From positions 10,291,501 through 10,355,500 of the forward strand of contig NZ_CP059997.1 of the NCBI RefSeq assembly GCF_018736145.1: a DNA stretch of 64,000 nt, read 5' to 3'. The notes below the pieces were generated by a model. It was not told where the DNA came from and did not search any database. It saw only the letters and a program-made list of their open reading frames with translations. Shown here piece by piece: positions 33,667 through 41,644 of this stretch. The translations under genes and the position numbers were made by a program. The DNA comes from Amycolatopsis sp. CA-230715 (GTDB taxonomy: Bacteria > Actinomycetota > Actinomycetes > Mycobacteriales > Pseudonocardiaceae). Every line of letters starts with the position of its first letter. Within the stretch, counting starts at the first letter, position 1.

Positions 33667-35112
33667 TCAGAAACGCAGCGCGACGGCTTTGGTCTCGGTG
33701 TAGGCGTCGATGCCCTCGCTGCCGCCTTCGCGTTCCTGCCCGGAGTTCTTCTGCCCGCCGAACGGGAGTTCCGGGCGGACCGGGGCGGGGTCGTTCACGC
33801 CGAACACGCCGAAGTCGAGCCGGTCGAGCAGGCGCCAGATGCGGCGGAGATCGGAGCCGAACACGTACGCGGCGAGGCCGTACTCGGTCGCGTTGGCCAG
33901 CTCGACGACTTCCTCGTCGTCGGTGAACGTCGACACGGCCAAGGCGGGACCGAAAGTCTCTTCGTGCGCGATCAGCATCCCGGGGGTCACGTCCACGAGC
34001 ACGGTCGGCTGGAAGAAGTGGCCGCGCAGCGCGGGATCGCCCGGCTCCCAGCGGTTTCCGCCGACCAGCACCCGCGCCCCCTGCTCGACGGCGTCGGCGA
34101 CCTGGCGCTCGACCTTCGCGATCCCGGCCTCGTCGATCAACGGCCCCACCGCGACGCCCTCGGCGTCCCCGCGCCCGAGCCGCAGTGCGGACGTCTTCTT
34201 CTCGATCAGCGCCAGCAGGTCTTCGCGGATGCCTTCGTGCACGTACAGCCGGTTCACCGCGGTGCAGCTCTGCCCGGCGTTGAAGAACTTCGCCGTCACC
34301 ACCCCGGACGCGGCCGCTTCGAGATCGGCGTCTTCGAGGACGATCGCCGGTGAGTGGCCGCCCATCTCCAGCGAGGTCCGGCGCAGCACGGAACCGGTGC
34401 GGCGCAACAGTCCCAGGCCGACCTCCGTCGACCCGGTGAAGCTCACCTTGCGCAGCCTGCGATCGGTGAGCAGGGCGTCCACCAGCTCCGCGGGCCGCGA
34501 CGTGGTGAGCGATCCGAGCACGCCCGCGGGCAGGCCGGTCTCCTGCAGGATTCCGAGCAGTGCCGTGGCGATGAGGGGCGTCTGCTCGGCGGGTTTCGCG
34601 ACCACCGTGCACCCGGCGGCGAGCGCGAGCCCCACCTTGCGGATCAGCATGCTAGCCGGAAAGTTCCACGGCGTGATCGCGAGCACCGGCCCGACCGGGC
34701 TGCGCAGTACCAGTCCGGGGCCCGCCGCGTTCGCCGGGGTCACCCTGCCGTCGGCGCGGCGCCCCTCCTCCGCGGCCCAGTCCAGCATCCGCGCGGCACC
34801 GGCCAGTTCCCCCGCCGCTTCCGCGAGCGGTTTACCGTTTTCCTTGCTGAGCAACCGGGCGAGATCGTCACGACGGGCGCGGATGGCGTTCGCGCCCGCG
34901 CGGAGGTAGGTGCCGCGGGTCTCGGGATCCGTTCCTGCCCACCCGCGGAAGGCGGCCGAAGCCGCGTCGAGTGCGGCACGAGCGTGCTCGGCGGTGGCGT
35001 CCGAGGCCTGGCCGATCACTTCGAGGCTCGCGGGGTCGACCACGTCGAACGACGAGGGCGCGGCGACCCAGCGGCCTTCGATCAGCAGGGTCGCGACGGT
35101 GGTGTCTGACAT
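33667..35112 (-). CDS. NAD(P)-dependent aldehyde dehydrogenase (succinate-semialdehyde-like)
   Basis: 481 residues from ATG 35112. Key sites: TPWNFP, Glu249 in LEMGGHSP and nucleophile Cys283 in FNAGQSCTAVNR, with the C-terminal PFGGQKNSGQEREGG. It is most like the GabD/succinate-semialdehyde group. First gene of the importer operon, 40 bp before the aminotransferase. A perfect TGTTGA-N5-TCAACA operator sits 108 bp upstream, linking it to the MarR regulon. Confidence 0.94.
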   Translation of the reverse strand: MSDTTVATLLIEGRWVAAPSSFDVVDPASLEVIGQASDATAEHARAALDAASAAFRGWAGTDPETRGTYLRAGANAIRARRDDLARLLSKENGKPLAEAAGELAGAARMLDWAAEEGRRADGRVTPANAAGPGLVLRSPVGPVLAITPWNFPASMLIRKVGLALAAGCTVVAKPAEQTPLIATALLGILQETGLPAGVLGSLTTSRPAELVDALLTDRRLRKVSFTGSTEVGLGLLRRTGSVLRRTSLEMGGHSPAIVLEDADLEAAASGVVTAKFFNAGQSCTAVNRLYVHEGIREDLLALIEKKTSALRLGRGDAEGVAVGPLIDEAGIAKVERQVADAVEQGARVLVGGNRWEPGDPALRGHFFQPTVLVDVTPGMLIAHEETFGPALAVSTFTDDEEVVELANATEYGLAAYVFGSDLRRIWRLLDRLDFGVFGVNDPAPVRPELPFGGQKNSGQEREGGSEGIDAYTETKAVALRF

Positions 35113-35219
35113 CGGAACGCCTTTCCCAGCAACGATTTCCGGCCGCGGTGGCCGAGGAGCACGGTGAGGTGGCGGCACTTCCGGCGCGAGCACCTCGATG
35201 CGCCGAGTCTGAACCCTGG

Positions 35220-35236
35220 TGTTGATTTCGTCAACA
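35220..35236. promoter_or_regulatory. MarR-type operator, aldehyde dehydrogenase operon
   Basis: TGTTGA-TTTCG-TCAACA with perfect arms, extended by flanking G/C. Identical arms to the site at 24882, over 10 kb away, so both operons are likely controlled by the MarR protein at 24900-25352. Confidence 0.78.
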
Positions 35237-35276
35237 CCGAGATTGTGGGCGAGTTTTCCTTGGCACAGCGCACAAC

Positions 35277-35325
35277 GGGCGATGCCCGCGTGTCCATAGT
35301 GGATCGGACACGCGGGTAATCGCCC
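35277..35325 (-). terminator. Extended hairpin terminator after the TetR gene
   Basis: An 11-bp perfect stem (CCCGCGTGTCC, 35285-35295 with 35306-35316) is prolonged by a GGGCGA/TCGCCC stem (35277-35282, 35320-35325) across a small internal loop. It lies between the TetR stop (35340) and the dehydrogenase operon promoter and probably insulates the two. Confidence 0.65.
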
Positions 35326-35339
35326 GGTACTGCCGCAGC

Positions 35340-35912
35340 TCAGGTGTCGCCGCCCACCGCTTCCGCTTTCAGCAGCTCCCGCAAGGCGTCGAGCGCGGCA
35401 CCGGGATCGGCCTCGGGATCGGCGACCTGGTGCAGGAACATCCCGTCGAGCGCGTAGTAGACCAAGGACGTCAGCCCCGGACCCGGCTGAGCACCGATGC
35501 TGGCGAGATCCTTCGCCACCGCACCGAAGTAGCTTTCGTACAGCCGTTGCACGCCCGGCCGCAGCTCCTCCCGCCCCGCCGACTCGACGACCAGCCGATA
35601 CTGGAAGATCTGGATGTCGGCACTCTCGGCGAAGCGCTTCCGCACATCCGGCCCCGCCGCGAAGATCCCGGCCCGCGCGCCGAGCAGCCCGTTCTCGGCA
35701 CTCTCTTCGAGCACCCAGTCCAGCGACGCGCGCAGCAGGTCGTCGATCGACGAAAAGTGATGCTGCACCGCACCCGTCGTGACACCCGCCGCCCGCGCCA
35801 CCGCGCGGTAGGTCAACGCGCGAATCCCTTCCCGCGCAACAACCTCAACGGTGGCACGCTGCAACGCACGCTTCATCTCCTCAGGCGCCCGCTGCGTCTT
35901 ACGACTGGCCAT
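35340..35912 (-). CDS. TetR-family regulator
   Basis: 190 residues from ATG 35912. The helix-turn-helix (VVAREGIRALTYRAVARAAG then VTTGAVQHHFSSIDDLL) is of the TetR type; the ligand domain is helical with a YALDGMFLHQVADPE segment. A CATTAC-AAAC-GTAATG palindrome is centred 42 bp upstream and is its likely own operator. It is separated from the dehydrogenase operon by a strong hairpin, so it may not be part of the MarR regulon. Confidence 0.92.
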   Translation of the reverse strand: MASRKTQRAPEEMKRALQRATVEVVAREGIRALTYRAVARAAGVTTGAVQHHFSSIDDLLRASLDWVLEESAENGLLGARAGIFAAGPDVRKRFAESADIQIFQYRLVVESAGREELRPGVQRLYESYFGAVAKDLASIGAQPGPGLTSLVYYALDGMFLHQVADPEADPGAALDALRELLKAEAVGGDT

Positions 35913-35946
35913 GCAGCCTCCCCACGAGCGTCGGCGAACGCTCGTA

Positions 35947-35962
35947 CATTACAAACGTAATG
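35947..35962. promoter_or_regulatory. TetR operator (CATTAC-AAAC-GTAATG)
   Basis: Perfect 6-bp arms in the promoter of the TetR gene at 35340-35912. No second copy was seen in the window, so autoregulation is the simplest reading. Confidence 0.6.
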
Positions 35963-36059
35963 CTCGGGAGTCAACCAGTCGCGCCAGAAGGAGGTCCAGC
36001 AGCAGCTCCCCCACGCAACGAACGCGCGGGCGCGCGCCTGCGACTTCTGCGCGAAAAGG

Positions 36060-36300
36060 CTCTTGAGGCCGAAGCGCCAAGCGCGCGGGAATGGCGATGG
36101 GACCGCGTGGGCGGTCGATCAGTGGCGCCAGGTGATCCACCACCCCGGTTCGCGGCCGACTTCGAGATTCCGAACAACAGTGCTACCCGCCGAAACGTCA
36201 GGTTCGTCCGGTAGCACACAGCCACCGGAAACACTCGATCCGCCAACGACAAGCCCGTGCACACCGGCACCCACTCCGGCCGATCCGCACTGATCACCCG
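36060..36300 (-). pseudogene. Remnant of an IS5-like transposase
   Basis: The minus strand encodes a fragment with the helix-turn-helix region of DDE transposases (CYRTNLTFRRVALLFGISKS, with about 15 residues before it). A one-base frameshift near 36148 moves the continuation (VVDHLAPLIDRPRG) to another frame. No DDE catalytic part remains. Boundaries are approximate and I saw no terminal repeats. The rest of the 35963-36494 gap shows no gene, only a TGTCCAC-T-GTGGACA palindrome at 36444. Confidence 0.55.
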
Positions 36301-36494
36301 CTGAGAGCCACTACGAAACACGCCTTGGTGCGATCGTGACTGCGCGGCCGCGGCCGGGGACACTCCGACGCCTCTGGTTCGTACGATGGGCGCGGTCGTG
36401 CCGCCCTTCGCCGAGTAGCGACTGAAGAGCCAAGACGGTTGATTGTCCACTGTGGACACATAGAATATCGGGCCGCCGGTGGCGGCAGGTGCTG

Positions 36495-37754
36495 TCAGGC
36501 GGCGCGGGGTTGGGCGGTGTGGCGGTTGGTTCGGGGTCTTCGCCATGGGTCGACGAACTCGGGTGGGGTGAACGCTGGGAGGCTGTCGACCATGCGGAGT
36601 GTCCAGTCGCTACGATGCAGCAGCCTGTGGTGATGAGGGCATCACAGCACGAGATTACCTAAATCGGTGGTACCACCGTGTGCCCACGGGACGACGTGGT
36701 GCGCTTCGCAATGCCGCGGGGTCCGCGAGCATCCGGGGAAACAACACCCGCCGTCCCGCAATGCCAGCATGAAGCGAAGCGCCTCAGTCACCAACCGCCT
36801 GGCCCGGCCCATCTCCATGGGCTGGCCGTCGCCGTCGAGTATGGCTGGGATGACTCGGCAGTCGCACGCCAGGATCCGGGCTTCGCTCGCGGTGATGTCG
36901 GTGACCATGTCCAGACACGCCGTGCCCAGTTCCTTCTTCAGAGCATCCAGTGGGATGGTCACGATCAGGTCCGAACGGCCACCGCTGCGGTTCGGGGATT
37001 CGGGGTGGCTGGCGGCGAGGGCGATGATTTCCATGAACGCGTCCCCGTACCGCTCCGCGCGACTCCGCCGCACCAGCTCACCGCTCTGGTCACCCTCGCT
37101 GGCTTGGGCGAGTGGGTCCAGCAGGGCGAGGGTTTTCGCGGCCGAGACGGGATCGAGGTAGCCGTCGAACTTCGCCGAACCATCCTTACGGTGATGAACG
37201 TTCAGCTCCCGCCTCGGCTCGGGAATGTCGCGGGATTCGGGGCCGTCGGGATCGAGACGGTCGAGGATTTTTTTACCCGCCTTGCCGATCTCCCTGACAC
37301 CCGCCCTCCGCGCCAACTCGACCAGAGCCTGTTCCGCGAACTCCCGATCCTCCACCGGGACAGTGGCGGGAATCTTCTCCAGCACCCGCACGATCCCATC
37401 CACATGCTCCGGCGAGATCTCCCCCTCCCGGGCGGCCTCGCCGACAAGCGGCGCTGGAGCGGGAATCTCCGCGCCGTCAATCCCCTGACTAGGATTGGTC
37501 GCCAGCGCCCGCTTCACCAGCTTCTTCACACCCGGACCGGAACTCCGCGCGATATCCGCCACCAACCCAGCCACGCTCGTATACCCCAAAGCACTGGCAC
37601 CACCGTTGTCCAGGTGCGCGATCATGCGGTGAATACGGGCTTCCTGCTGCCACCACAACACCATTCCCTCCCGCAACAGCGCGGCAACCTCATGCGCGCT
37701 GAACCGCCACAGCTCATCCTGCTGCGGCACAAGGGAAGAAGAAGTCTCGGGCAC
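36495..37754 (-). pseudogene. DUF222/HNH endonuclease gene interrupted by an in-frame TGA
   Basis: From GTG 37754 the frame runs 370 codons to a TGA at 36642-36644, then continues in the same frame for 48 more codons to a second TGA at 36495. The first part is a DUF222 domain and the start of the HNH motif (CCFPGCSRTP...HCEAHHVVPW...LGNLVL). The continuation after the stop supplies the missing end (CPHHHRLLHRSDW). The stop thus splits the nuclease site; without readthrough the product lacks the last His of HNH. DUF222/HNH genes are multicopy in actinobacteria. Confidence 0.8.
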
Positions 37755-37760
37755 CCCACA

Positions 37761-38310
37761 ATTCTACCGCCGATCGCACGAATGTTCGACATCTGACGAT
37801 GATCCATCCAGGTGAACCGGTCGGGTTACTGTCAGTTTTGTTGACAGCAAAGGGTTTTCCGACAATGGCGTCGCGAAGTGCGGCGAGGAAACGCGTGCGT
37901 GGTCGCCTCTCTCGAACCAGAGGCACCCGCACTCCAACCGGACCGCGGCCCCCAACGCCCTACCGGGACAACGAAACCCGCCCCGCACCACACCGCCCAA
38001 AGCCTTCCGCAAACCGCCACCCGACACGGCGAAGCAAACCACGATTCTGCCGCGGACCGCACGAACGTCCGAGACCCGACCAAGATCCACCCAAGTGAAC
38101 TGATCAGATCACGGTCAGTTTCGTTGGCAGCAAAGGGTTTCCGACAACAACGTGCACCGAAGGTGCGCCAGCGCCGGATATTCCCGGCCTGACACAAGTT
38201 GCCGCCCACAGTGAATTTACCCCCACCGCGGGCCGGACAACGAAGCCGCGCCGCCCCTTCCCGTCCAAAGCCTCTTTGAACCGCAGCCCGACACAGCGAA
38301 GCACGAACCG
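37761..38310. repeat. Diverged tandem duplication of about 280 bp
   Basis: Segment 37761-38042 matches 38044-38310 along most of its length. The first 110 bp align at a constant offset of 283 (for example CAGCAAAGGG at 37845 and 38128), the later part at 268 after a deletion. Identity is roughly three quarters by eye. No open frame or RNA fold is conserved between the copies. This fills the 37755-38348 gap between the HNH gene and gvpK; nothing else is supported there. Confidence 0.7.
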
Positions 38311-38348
38311 GACCGAGCCGAAGCACCTGCCCCTAGCCAGAATCGGTC

Positions 38349-38645
38349 CTAATCGCACAGGACGCCGAGCGGCCCGAGATCGAGGTTCAGGTCCGCGGCC
38401 GACAGGTCGTAGCGCTCCCGCAGTTCGGTCAGCCGGTCTTCCAGCAGCATCAGGGTGAGCCCCATGCGTTCCTCCTGCGCCTCGCTCAGGTCTCCTTCCT
38501 CAACCCGGCGCAGGGCTTGCCGTTCCATCAGCTGCCGCAGCAGTTCGATGATCGTCAGCACCAGTTTCATCAGGTCGCGTTCGACGGTGTCGCGGTCGGT
38601 GTCGACGCGCCCGGTGAGCGCGGTGCCGATCCGATCCGGTTCCAC
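38349..38645 (-). CDS. gvpK: Gas vesicle protein GvpK
   Basis: 98 residues from GTG 38645 with GGGAGG upstream. The GvpK core is evident: VERDLMKLVLTIIELLRQLM and RQALRRVEEGDLSEAQEERM, an amphipathic helical protein needed in small amounts for vesicle assembly. Last gene of the gvp operon. Confidence 0.93.
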   Translation of the reverse strand: MEPDRIGTALTGRVDTDRDTVERDLMKLVLTIIELLRQLMERQALRRVEEGDLSEAQEERMGLTLMLLEDRLTELRERYDLSAADLNLDLGPLGVLCD

Positions 38646-38658
38646 GGTTCGCCTCCCT

Positions 38659-38850
38659 TCACCATTGCAGCGGGGACGGGTGGTCCGCCTTCACCGAGGT
38701 GACCAGCGCGCGCAGCGAAACGTGCACGAGGTCCACCCCGGCGATCGACAGCGTCACGTCACCGGTGAGCACCACCCCGCCCGCGAGGAGCCGGTCCAGC
38801 AGATCGACCAGGGACGCCTCCCGCACCGGCGGCAGCTCCTCGACGCTCAT
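38659..38850 (-). CDS. gvpS: Gas vesicle protein GvpS (GvpA/J family)
   Basis: 63 residues. ATG overlaps the gvpL stop (ATGA). The short GvpA-like fold is visible (LVDLLDRLLAGGVVLTGDVT, then GVDLVHVSLRALV). In Streptomyces clusters the small A/J paralogue between gvpL and gvpK is gvpS. It is probably a minor shell or capping component. Confidence 0.88.
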   Translation of the reverse strand: MSVEELPPVREASLVDLLDRLLAGGVVLTGDVTLSIAGVDLVHVSLRALVTSVKADHPSPLQW

Positions 38851-39608
38851 CCCGGCACTTCCGGATCCGGGAGCCCGAACGAATAGGGCGCCCACGGACC
38901 GATCACCTCGACACGGCACCCGGTGGCGGCGCGCAGTTCCGCGACCCTGGCCAGGAAGCGGTCCCGGTTTCCGTCCGGTACGAGGTAGGCCGCGTTGAGC
39001 ACGTTCACGCCCGGCTCCCCGGACAGCTCCGCGCTCTGCGGCCGGTGCGCGCACCGGTCCTCGGCCAGCTCGTCGAGCGCACGATCGACCTCGTCCGCGG
39101 CCTGACGTGCGGAGCACCACAGCTCGTCCCGCGAGCGCCGCTCGGTCAACCGCTTGCGCAGATAGGACCGGCCGTCGCTCGCGGGCGGGGCGGCGGGTGC
39201 CGGTTCCGGCAGCTCGGCGTACACCTTCACGCCCCATTCGACACGCCCCTCGACGCGGTCCAACGCGGCCGAGATCCGGGCACGGCCTTCGTCCAGCACG
39301 GTTCGCACGCGCTGCGGGTCGCGGTAGAGGGTCGCCAGCCGGAACGGCAGCGTGGCGCCGTGCCGGGCGACCTCGCCGACGACGTCGTTGTGCCGCCGGG
39401 CGACCTCGGCCAGCCAGTCGAGGTCTTCGAGGTCGGCGTTGATTTCGCCGAACTGGCCCGGTGGGACCGGGCCCGCCACCGCGGTCAGGCCGCCGGAGGT
39501 GATCGCCTCCACGGGCGCGTCCCGCAGCCCGCGCACGCCGTCGAGGGCAGCGGCGGGGAGGTTCCGGGTGACCGCGTAGCAGTACCACGCGGCCTGCGGC
39601 TCGCTCAT
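38847..39608 (-). CDS. gvpL: Gas vesicle protein GvpL (GvpF/L family)
   Basis: 253 residues from ATG 39608, overlapping the gvpJ stop. GvpF/L features: WYCYAVTRNL at the N-terminus, ATLPFRLATLYRDPQRV in the middle and GPWAPYSFGLPD at the C-terminus. These proteins bind GvpA monomers before assembly. A second family member, gvpF, lies upstream in the same operon. Confidence 0.92.
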   Translation of the reverse strand: MSEPQAAWYCYAVTRNLPAAALDGVRGLRDAPVEAITSGGLTAVAGPVPPGQFGEINADLEDLDWLAEVARRHNDVVGEVARHGATLPFRLATLYRDPQRVRTVLDEGRARISAALDRVEGRVEWGVKVYAELPEPAPAAPPASDGRSYLRKRLTERRSRDELWCSARQAADEVDRALDELAEDRCAHRPQSAELSGEPGVNVLNAAYLVPDGNRDRFLARVAELRAATGCRVEVIGPWAPYSFGLPDPEVPG

Positions 39609-39934
39609 GCCTGCTCCTGCCGTGCTTCGAGTTCCGCGACCTTCTCCTTGAGCCGCCGGTTTTCGTCGGCGAGCTCCCCGTTCGCGGGCTTGGACGTCAA
39701 CGACGGATCGTGCTCCCACCAGTCGATGCCCATCTCCTTCGCGCGGTCCACCGAGGCCACCAGCAGGCGCAGCTTGATGGTCAGCAGCTCGATGTCGAGC
39801 AGGTTGACCTGGATGTCCCCGGCGATCACGATTCCCTTGTCCAGCACGCGTTCCAGGATGTCGGCGAGGTTCGCCTCGGAGGGCGCGCCGTACGCGGCGG
39901 CGCGCCCTCCGATCGGCCTGGCTGGTTCGGTCAT
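39605..39934 (-). CDS. gvpJ: Gas vesicle protein GvpJ (GvpA/J family)
   Basis: 109 residues. The GvpA/J core occupies about residues 20-70 (ADILERVLDKGIVIAGDIQV, then LTIKLRLLVASVDRAKEM), followed by a charged helical tail ending in a short coiled coil. Position between gvpZ and gvpL is that of Streptomyces gvpJ, a minor protein thought to shape vesicle tips. Confidence 0.9.
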   Translation of the reverse strand: MTEPARPIGGRAAAYGAPSEANLADILERVLDKGIVIAGDIQVNLLDIELLTIKLRLLVASVDRAKEMGIDWWEHDPSLTSKPANGELADENRRLKEKVAELEARQEQA

Positions 39935-39967
39935 GTGCTCCGTCCCTTCACGACGAGCGCCCCCGCC

Positions 39968-40945
39968 TCAGCGCGCGCCCGCGGGTTGCCTGGCGCCGCG
40001 GCGCGGCCGTTCGTCCTCCTCCGGTTCGGCGTCCTCGTCGTCCTCGTACTCGTCTTCGGGCTCGGCGTCCTCGTCGTATTCGCCCACCTCGTCGTCTTCG
40101 GACTCGGCGTCGAGCGCCTCGTCGTGCGTGCGGACGACCTCGCCGTCGCGGATCTCGCCGCGCCAGCCTTCGCCGGAAGCCTCACCCGCCATCGACACGA
40201 ACCGGCGGAAGTGCTTGAGGTCGAGCCGCGCCCGGCGGCCCTGCGCGCGCCAGATGTTGCCCGTCTTCTCGAACAGGCCCGACGGGTAGTACTCGAGGAC
40301 GAGGAGGATCTTGGTGAGGTTCTCCCCCAGCGGGTGGAACGTGACCACGCCCTTGACCGTCCCTTTCGGACCGTCGGTGGTCCATACGATCCGCTGGTCG
40401 GGTATCTGCTCGGTGGTGGTGGCCCGCATGGTCCGGTTCGACCAGAAGACCTTGAACTTCCAGTTCGAGGTCGTGTCGTCCGCGCGTTCCACGCTCGTCA
40501 CGCCCTTGCTGAAGCTGCTGAACTTCTGGTACTCGGTCCACTGGTCGTAGGCCTCGCGAACCGGGACGCCGACGTCGATGTCCTCGATGATGCTGACGAC
40601 TTTCTTCCCGCCGGATCCGCCCTTTCCCTTGCCGCCCTTGAACAATCCGGCGACCTTCTCCTTGAGCACCTTCCCGCCGGTTTCGGCGGCGGCGCGCAAC
40701 GGCGACTTGCCGTCCGCGAGCTTGCCTCCCGCGGTGAAGAGCGAACCGAGTGTGTCACCGTTCTCGGCGGCGTCGGACAGGCGCTTGGTGGCCGCGCCGA
40801 GCTTGTCCCCCGCCGCCGACACCAGATGCTGCGCCTTGGCCTGCAGGTAGTCCTCACCCGCGGCGAAGAGCTGTTCGGTGGCGGGGTTCTTGGCGGCGTG
40901 GTCCCGCAGCTTCGAGATCGGGCCGCCCTCGTCGTTACCTGCCAT
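39968..40945 (-). CDS. gvpZ: Gas vesicle-associated protein GvpZ (SRPBCC/START-like)
   Basis: 325 residues. The N-terminal 110 residues are Ala/Gly/Lys-rich; residues about 115-265 form a polyketide-cyclase-like START fold (VREAYDQWTEYQKFSSFSKG, WKFKVFWSN). The C-terminal 55 residues are strongly acidic (repeated EDE/DDE runs) and end basic. Such proteins occur only in actinobacterial gas vesicle clusters; function unknown, possibly binding a hydrophobic ligand or shell protein. Confidence 0.85.
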   Translation of the reverse strand: MAGNDEGGPISKLRDHAAKNPATEQLFAAGEDYLQAKAQHLVSAAGDKLGAATKRLSDAAENGDTLGSLFTAGGKLADGKSPLRAAAETGGKVLKEKVAGLFKGGKGKGGSGGKKVVSIIEDIDVGVPVREAYDQWTEYQKFSSFSKGVTSVERADDTTSNWKFKVFWSNRTMRATTTEQIPDQRIVWTTDGPKGTVKGVVTFHPLGENLTKILLVLEYYPSGLFEKTGNIWRAQGRRARLDLKHFRRFVSMAGEASGEGWRGEIRDGEVVRTHDEALDAESEDDEVGEYDEDAEPEDEYEDDEDAEPEEDERPRRGARQPAGAR

Positions 40946-40947
40946 GG

Positions 40948-41406
40948 CTAGCTCTCCTTCGCCGTCGAGCCGCTTCTCTTGGCGGCGTTCCGCGTCCGCG
41001 GCTTCGCGGCTGCCTTGCGCGTACTCCCGCTCTTCGCTCGGGCGGCGCGTTTCGGCGCCTCCACCGCCTTGCTCACGCCTTCCCGCGCCTCGTCGACGTT
41101 GCCCCGCAGGCCATCGGCGCGTTCGTGCAGCGAATCGGTGAGCCTCTCCGCCTGGTTGGTCAGCAGCGTGGTGGCGACGGTCTTGCCCGTCGTGAGCACC
41201 TCTTCGCGGACCTGATCGCGAAGCCCGCTCAGCTGCGGCGACGAAACCAGCTCCTGCGTCACGCCGGTGAGCAGCTTTTTCGGGTCAAGGGCGAGCTTCT
41301 TGCCGATCAGCCAGGCGCCGAGGGAGATCGCCAGCTTGGCCTTCTTCCGTCTTCCCAGCAGATAGCCGCCCGCCACCGCGGCCGCCACCTTCATTCCCGG
41401 TGTCAT
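40948..41406 (-). CDS. gvpY: Gas vesicle-associated protein GvpY
   Basis: 152 residues. A hydrophobic glycine-rich N-terminal stretch (VAAAVAGGYLLGRRKKAK) precedes an amphipathic helical middle and a Lys/Arg/Ala-rich C-terminus resembling nucleic-acid- or polyanion-binding tails. It sits 2 bp upstream of gvpZ, the order known in Streptomyces. Function is not established. Confidence 0.82.
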   Translation of the reverse strand: MTPGMKVAAAVAGGYLLGRRKKAKLAISLGAWLIGKKLALDPKKLLTGVTQELVSSPQLSGLRDQVREEVLTTGKTVATTLLTNQAERLTDSLHERADGLRGNVDEAREGVSKAVEAPKRAARAKSGSTRKAAAKPRTRNAAKRSGSTAKES

Positions 41407-41425
41407 AGGGAGATTTCCTTTCCTC

Positions 41426-41644
41426 TCATGGGGTTTCGAGTTCGTCGAGCAGGTCGTCCTCGCGCTCGTCGAACTCCGCTTCGCTGATTTCCCCCGCCAG
41501 CAGGCTCTTCTCGAGTTCCGCGAGCCTTCGCCCGAGCAGCGCCGCCTGTTCCCTGATCGCGGTGTCGGTCACCTGGCCGATGGTCCAGGCCACCCCGCGC
41601 ACCGGGGCGAGCGGCAGCAGCGCGAGCTCGCCGAGCAGTCCCAT
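41426..41644 (-). CDS. gvpG: Gas vesicle protein GvpG
   Basis: 72 residues. ATG shares one base with the gvpF stop. GvpG hallmarks are LLPLAPVRGVAWTIGQV at the N-terminus and a charged helix with EISEAEFDEREDDLL at the C-terminus. It is required for vesicle formation in other systems. Confidence 0.92.
   Translation of the reverse strand: MGLLGELALLPLAPVRGVAWTIGQVTDTAIREQAALLGRRLAELEKSLLAGEISEAEFDEREDDLLDELETP

Noticed and set aside
36063..36293. 76-codon plus-strand frame
   Set aside because: It is antisense to the transposase remnant, Pro/Thr-rich, with no ribosome site.
36444..36458. TGTCCAC-T-GTGGACA palindrome
   Set aside because: Shorter forms such as CCACTGTGGA or CCACAGTGGA occur in several places in this window, inside and outside genes, so a regulatory role here is not supported.
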